Below, piece by piece: positions 30,722 to 34,236 of a stretch of DNA of 34,236 nt; within the stretch, counting starts at the first letter, position 1; the number at the start of each line of letters is the position of its first letter. The notes under the pieces are model-generated. The model worked only from the letters and a program-made list of their open reading frames with translations. It did not search any database and was not told where the DNA came from. Where the stretch lies: positions 1 to 34,236 of the forward strand of contig JACJWU010000013.1 in NCBI GenBank assembly GCA_020636995.1. The letters run 5' to 3'. The stretch is from Actinomycetota bacterium (GTDB taxonomy: Bacteria > Actinomycetota > Actinomycetes > S36-B12 > UBA10799). The translations under genes and the position numbers were made by a program.

Positions 30722-32146
30722 TCAACGCCACTGCTGTGCCGTCGCCCGCACCTCGTCCAGATCCGCGAGCCGTCGCATTCCCGCCAGTGGCTGCTTCATC
30801 CGGTGGTTGCTCGCCAATGCCGCTTCGTTGCGGGCCAGAAAGTCCCAGTAGCCGGCCGTGAAGGGGCAGGCCCGCTCCCCGGTGCGATCCTGCGGCCGGA
30901 AACGACACTGGCCGCAGTAGTCGCTCATGCGCTTGATGTAGGCGCCGCCAGACGTATAGGGCTTGGTCGCCACCATGCCGCCGTCGGCGTGCTGCGACAT
31001 CCCGATCACATTGCCGAGCATCACCCAGTCGTAGCCGTCGACGAAGACCCGATGGAACCAGTCCGTCAGTTCGGCTGGGTCGTACCCCCGCTGCAGGGCC
31101 CACGACCCGAGCACCATCAGCCGCTGGATGTGGTGGGCCCATCCGGTCTGCCGTACCTGCGCCAAAGTCACGTCCACACACCGCGCGTCCGAGCCCCCCA
31201 ACTCATGCCACCACGACGGCAGCGGCTCATGCGCAGCCAAGTGGTTGCTCGCCCGATAGTCCTCTGGCAACGACCAGTACAGGTGCCACATGTACTCGCG
31301 CCATCCGAGGATCTGCCGGATGAAGCCCTCAGCCGCAGCCAGCGGTACCTGCCCCGCGCGGTACCGCGCCTCAGCCGCCTGCACCACCTCGAGCGGATCC
31401 AGCAACCCGAGGTTGAGCGGCACGCTCAACAGCGAGTGCGCCATCCACGCGTCAGCGGCCAGCATCGCGTCCTCGTGCGCACCGAAGTCCGGCAACCGGT
31501 CGCGCAGGAAGACCTCGAGCGCCGCCAGCGCTTCAGCCCGCGTCACCGCGAAACGCCGCGGCCCATCGTCGCCCACACACTCCACCCCGCCCAGGTCCGT
31601 GCGCACCTGGGTATCGATCGGATCCTCGGTCGGCCACCACGGATCCGGAACCCCCAGACTCGTGACCCCGCGCGGCGGCGGCTCACGGTTGTCCGCGTCG
31701 AAGTTCCACCGTCCGCCCACCGGTTCGCCGCCATCCATCAATATCCCGGTGCGCACCCGCGCCCGCCGGTAGAAGCGCTCCAACAGCGGCCTCGGGCCTG
31801 CCCATTGCGCGAACTCCTCGCCGCTGGTGACAAAGCCCCGCGGCGGGAGGACCTCGACGCCCAACCCGCGCACGAACTCGAGCGCCGCGTGCGAGGTCGG
31901 GTGGATCACCTGGACCGGCTCATCCACGTGGGACAGGGCCTCGGCGTAGGTGTCGGCTTGGATGAAGACCGCCCGCTCGCCGAGTTCAGCGGCACGGTGG
32001 CGCAGTGCTGAGAGCACGAGGTGCGCCTTGGCCCGGTGAAACCTCCGCCGCCGCAGGACCGCCCGCGATTCGATCAGAAGGACGCGACCGTCCCAGTCGT
32101 CGAGGAAGTGCGGCCCGAGTTGATCGGCGAACAGCCAGCGGATCAC
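30722..32146 (-). CDS. Fe-S bacterial (6-4) photolyase / cryptochrome-related protein
   Basis: A 474-residue flavoprotein of the FeS-BCP group (deoxyribodipyrimidine photolyase-related protein), like Agrobacterium PhrB, which repairs (6-4) photoproducts with blue light. The four cluster cysteines are Cys323 (DARCVDV), Cys411 and Cys414 (SDYCGQC) and Cys427 (ERACPF): exactly the spacing of Cys350/438/441/454 in PhrB. FAD-region motifs are present: 'WREYMWHLYWSLP', 'AHHIQRLMVLGSWAL' (His-His), 'DWVMLGNVIGMSQHADGGMVATKPYTSGGAYIKRMSDYC'. Start GTG 32146 is the base after the TAG stop of the MFS gene, so translation is coupled to it. A [4Fe-4S] cluster and ribolumazine antenna are inferred from the family. 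Confidence 0.95.
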   Translation of the reverse strand: MIRWLFADQLGPHFLDDWDGRVLLIESRAVLRRRRFHRAKAHLVLSALRHRAAELGERAVFIQADTYAEALSHVDEPVQVIHPTSHAALEFVRGLGVEVLPPRGFVTSGEEFAQWAGPRPLLERFYRRARVRTGILMDGGEPVGGRWNFDADNREPPPRGVTSLGVPDPWWPTEDPIDTQVRTDLGGVECVGDDGPRRFAVTRAEALAALEVFLRDRLPDFGAHEDAMLAADAWMAHSLLSVPLNLGLLDPLEVVQAAEARYRAGQVPLAAAEGFIRQILGWREYMWHLYWSLPEDYRASNHLAAHEPLPSWWHELGGSDARCVDVTLAQVRQTGWAHHIQRLMVLGSWALQRGYDPAELTDWFHRVFVDGYDWVMLGNVIGMSQHADGGMVATKPYTSGGAYIKRMSDYCGQCRFRPQDRTGERACPFTAGYWDFLARNEAALASNHRMKQPLAGMRRLADLDEVRATAQQWR

Positions 32147-33419
32147 CTAGGGCACGGACTTGATCGGGATGATCGCCAGCGCACCGAACACGGTGATCAC
32201 GGCGGTCGCCAGGTACAGCGAGGTGTACCCGCCGAGCACGGTGACCAGCGGCGCGGCCAGCACCGGCGCCAGCACCTGCGGCATGGAGTTGGCGATGTTG
32301 ATGACGCCGAGGTCCTTCGCGCGGTCGCCGGCGGTGGGCAGGACCTGCGTGATCAGCGCCTGGTCGACCGCGAGGTACCAGCCGTAGCCGATACCGAGGA
32401 TCAGGGCGGCGATCATGGTCAGGCTCCAGCCGCTCTGATCATCAGGCACGAACGCGAGGATGATTCCGGAGATCGCCATGATGAAACTGGCGATGATCAC
32501 GAACATCTTGCGCTTGCCCATCCGGTCGGAGATGTACCCGCCGATGACCGCGGTGAGCATCGTGCCGCCGGCGTACAGCGCGAGCAGCACCGTCTGCCGC
32601 TGGCCGGCCGCCTCGTCGTCGAAGCCGAGGTGGTCGGTGAGGAAGAACAGCAGGTACAGAGTCGCCATGGCGACACTGAGCGAAACCAGGAACCGCGCCA
32701 GCCAGGCCCACCCGAAGTCGGGGTGTTCCTTGGGTGACACCCAGAAGCTGCGGATGAACTCACCAAGGTGGAACGGCGGCTTCTGGTCCTCCGGCAGCTG
32801 CGGGTCCTTGAGGATGAACAGGAACGGCAACACACACCACGAACAGGACCGCGGTGAGGTACGAGCCACCGACCAACGACACCACCACGAACGTCACCAG
32901 CCCGACGCCGATCACGGGTCCGAGCGCTTGCGCCAGACCGACCAGACCGGAGGCGACACCACGCTGCCGGACCGGCACTTGGTCGGGGATCGTGGCGGTC
33001 AGCCCGGCGTAGGCGGCGTTCACCGCGAACTGCACCGCCAGCCAGGCGATGGTCAGCGACCAGATCGTGTTCATGTTCGGCAGCAGGATCAACCCGACGA
33101 AACCCAGCAGCGACCCGCCCAGCATCCACGGCCGCCGGCGTCCCCAGCGCGAGGTGGTGCGGTCGGACAGCGCACCGGCCAGCGGGTTCCCGATGACCGA
33201 CCCGATCACACCGACACCGGTCACGATCGCCAGCGCGGCTTCCTTGCCGGTGGGCCCGGAGATCTGCTCGGACATTCGAGGCAGAAGGTTCTGCAGGGGC
33301 GCGAAGAACGCGACCATGATGCCCAGGTTGGCCAGGGCGAGCCCGGCCATGAACAGGCCCCGGACATTCCGCTCCGGCTCGGCGAGAGCTTCAACTTGTA
33401 CGTCGGCGGTGTCGCTCAT
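32147..33419 (-). pseudogene. MFS transporter (SLC45/GPH-like), split by a frameshift
   Basis: Two reading frames make one 12-TM transporter. The first part (from ATG 33419, TAGTCT seven bases before it) has helices 1-6 with 'GNPLAGALSDRTTSRWGRRRPWMLGG', the RWGRRRPW word of sugar-transporter-like GPH/SLC45 proteins. It shifts frame at about 32829-32838 and would stop at 32760. The second frame continues 'VLPFLFILKDPQLPEDQKPPFHLG' with helices 7-12 and 'GGYISDRMGKRKMFV', ending at 32147. The break is in a CA repeat (32831-32837; GT on the coding strand): adding one GT restores an unbroken protein of 424 residues. It may be a sequencing error, a slippage switch or a young pseudogene. Confidence 0.85.
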
Positions 33420-33426
33420 GCCGCAC

Positions 33427-33432
33427 AGACTA
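33427..33432 (-). promoter_or_regulatory. -10 element, leaderless promoter
   Basis: TAGTCT on the minus strand, seven bases before the ATG at 33419. Confidence 0.45.
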
Positions 33433-33437
33433 GAGGG

Positions 33438-33842
33438 TCACGCGCCTGGCTGCGCGATGTTCATCATCCAGTCGACGCCGAACTTGTCGGTGCAGGCACC
33501 GTAGATGTCGCCCCACATCTGCTTCTCCAGCGGCGTCTCCACGCTGCCACCGACCACGAGGCGGTCCCAGTACTCGCGCAACTGGGCCTCGTCGTCGCCG
33601 TGCACGATCATCCGCACGCGTTTGCCCTCTGTGTACTCCATCCCCGGGGGTGTGTCCGAGCCCATCAGCGTCTGGCCGGAGGGCATCACCAGCGACGCGT
33701 GCATGATCTGGTCGGCGATCTCGCCTTCCATCCCGAACTCGGCGAACGTGTTCATCAGCAACTCCCCGCCGAACACACTCTGGTAGAACTCCATCGCCTC
33801 GCGGGCCTGACCGGTGAACGAGATGTATGAACTGAGCTCCAT
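33438..33842 (-). CDS. VOC-superfamily PhnB-like protein
   Basis: A 134-residue glyoxalase-fold protein of the PhnB/'3-demethylubiquinone methyltransferase-like' group: 'SSYISFTGQAREAMEFYQSVFGGELLMNTFAEFG', 'MHASLVMPSGQTLMGSD', 'RMIVHGDDEAQLREYWDRLVVGGSVETPLEKQMWGDIYGACTDKFGVDWMMNIAQP'. Many members have lost catalysis, and the substrate is unknown. Start ATG 33842 follows TACCCT by six bases. It lies upstream of the MFS gene on the same strand (18 bases). Confidence 0.9.
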   Translation of the reverse strand: MELSSYISFTGQAREAMEFYQSVFGGELLMNTFAEFGMEGEIADQIMHASLVMPSGQTLMGSDTPPGMEYTEGKRVRMIVHGDDEAQLREYWDRLVVGGSVETPLEKQMWGDIYGACTDKFGVDWMMNIAQPGA

Positions 33843-33848
33843 GTGGCG

Positions 33849-33854
33849 AGGGTA
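33849..33854 (-). promoter_or_regulatory. -10 element, leaderless promoter
   Basis: TACCCT on the minus strand, six bases before the ATG at 33842. Confidence 0.5.
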
Positions 33855-33873
33855 GGCCTATCCGCCGGGCACC

Positions 33874-34236
33874 TCAACCCACCGGGATGTCCGCATCCTG
33901 GTCGTAGCTGGCGAGGAACTGCGACTGGTAGAGGTCGTAGTAGAAGCCCTGCGCCGCCATCAGTTCGTCGTGGGTGCCCTTCTCCACGATCCGGCCCGCG
34001 TCCATGACCAGGATGATGTCCGCATCCCGGATGGTGCTGAGCCTGTGTGCGATCACGAACGAGGTGCGGCCTTCGCGCAGCGTGGCCATGGCCTGCTGGA
34101 TCAACACCTCGGTGCGGGTGTCCACCGAACTCGTGGCCTCGTCAAGGATCAGGATCGGGCGGTTGGCCAGGAACGCCCGCGCGATGGTGAGCAGCTGCTT
34201 CTCGCCGGCTGACAGGTTGGACGCCTCATCGTCGAG
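33874..34236 (-). CDS. ABC exporter ATPase, C-terminal 120 residues
   Basis: The gene runs off the right edge. The visible end of the nucleotide-binding domain has the ABC signature 'NLSAGEKQLLTIARAFL', Walker B 'PILILDEATSSVD', the D-loop and the H-loop 'SFVIAHRLSTIRDADIILVMDAGRIVEKGTHDEL'. Reading is open from base 34236 to the stop at 33874. The LSAGEKQLLTIARAFL form and the C-terminal '...QGFYYDLYQSQF' are usual for fused membrane-ATPase exporters of the MsbA/MDR type in actinobacteria. Substrate unknown. Confidence 0.93.
   Translation of the reverse strand, partial: LDDEASNLSAGEKQLLTIARAFLANRPILILDEATSSVDTRTEVLIQQAMATLREGRTSFVIAHRLSTIRDADIILVMDAGRIVEKGTHDELMAAQGFYYDLYQSQFLASYDQDADIPVG

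Noticed and set aside
32760..33419. Two separate half-size membrane proteins from the MFS locus
   Set aside because: The halves are helices 1-6 and 7-12 of one transporter with a junction at a dinucleotide repeat. A single broken gene explains them better than two genes.
33847..33865. TAGGCCTA palindrome before the ABC exporter end
   Set aside because: An eight-base self-complementary word overlapping the -10 of the VOC gene; too short to support a function.
1..34236. Mobile elements, prophage, tRNA or rRNA genes
   Set aside because: No transposase, integrase, phage or conjugation motifs, no cloverleaf-like or rRNA-like stretch, and no base-composition break were seen.

Overview
The window reads as chromosomal DNA of a high-GC actinobacterium (Actinomycetota). 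Pointers are uniformly GC-rich codon use, frequent GTG starts, and actinobacterial families (GAP/Sap-type exporters, DUF2505, DUF427, DUF2252, CsoR). I see no rRNA, tRNA, phage, insertion sequence, CRISPR or biosynthetic cluster. No gene-free stretch exceeds about 170 bases, and both edges cut a gene (a YhhN-type membrane protein on the left, an ABC exporter ATPase on the right).

Layout. 1-4000: YhhN-like fragment, small YceI-like protein, acyl-CoA thioesterase and a large LuxR/MalT-type regulator whose P-loop lysine is alanine. 4117-6982: DUF2252 protein coupled to an FUSC-type membrane protein, then a csoR-copZ copper pair. 7151-11484: alpha/beta hydrolase coupled to a nitrilase-family amidase, then pyruvate phosphate dikinase. 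11583-15069: second serine hydrolase, gamma-glutamyltransferase homologue and a GAP-family membrane protein. 15044-17424: VapBC-type toxin-antitoxin, serA and a DUF2505 protein. 17528-21342: UvrD-type helicase, 5-formyltetrahydrofolate cyclo-ligase, ArfB-like ribosome rescue factor and a divergent HisA paralogue. 21345-26790: minus-strand run of a membrane GGDEF protein, DHA2 exporter, four-TM unknown, second GAP-family protein and DUF427. 26872-30657: DCC thiol oxidoreductase, glycerate kinase, glutathione peroxidase, Pro-rich coiled-coil membrane protein and quinone oxidoreductase. 30722-34236: Fe-S (6-4) photolyase homologue, frameshifted MFS transporter, PhnB-like VOC protein and ABC exporter end.

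Two patterns run through the whole window. First, most transcription units appear leaderless: a hexamer of form xAnnnT (often TAGCCT or TACCCT) sits exactly 6 or 7 bases before the start codon of about 23 genes, while clear Shine-Dalgarno sequences are limited to a few genes (LuxR, DUF2252, csoR, DUF2505, Pro-rich protein). I used this to choose several starts. Second, at least eight intergenic gaps hold long inverted repeats without a T tract. They come as simple hairpins, tandem hairpins (left-right-left-right) and nested doubles (left-left-right-right). Two of them, 30 kb apart, share a 21-base identical segment while their outer stems co-vary. In another, both stop codons of convergent genes lie inside the two arms.

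No large novel machine is visible. The best leads are the intergenic hairpin family, the leaderless promoter layout, the helically phased vapBC operator overlapping its own -10 and spacer, the P-loop-less LuxR regulator, the HisA paralogue that lost a catalytic Asp, and the dinucleotide-repeat frameshift in the MFS gene.
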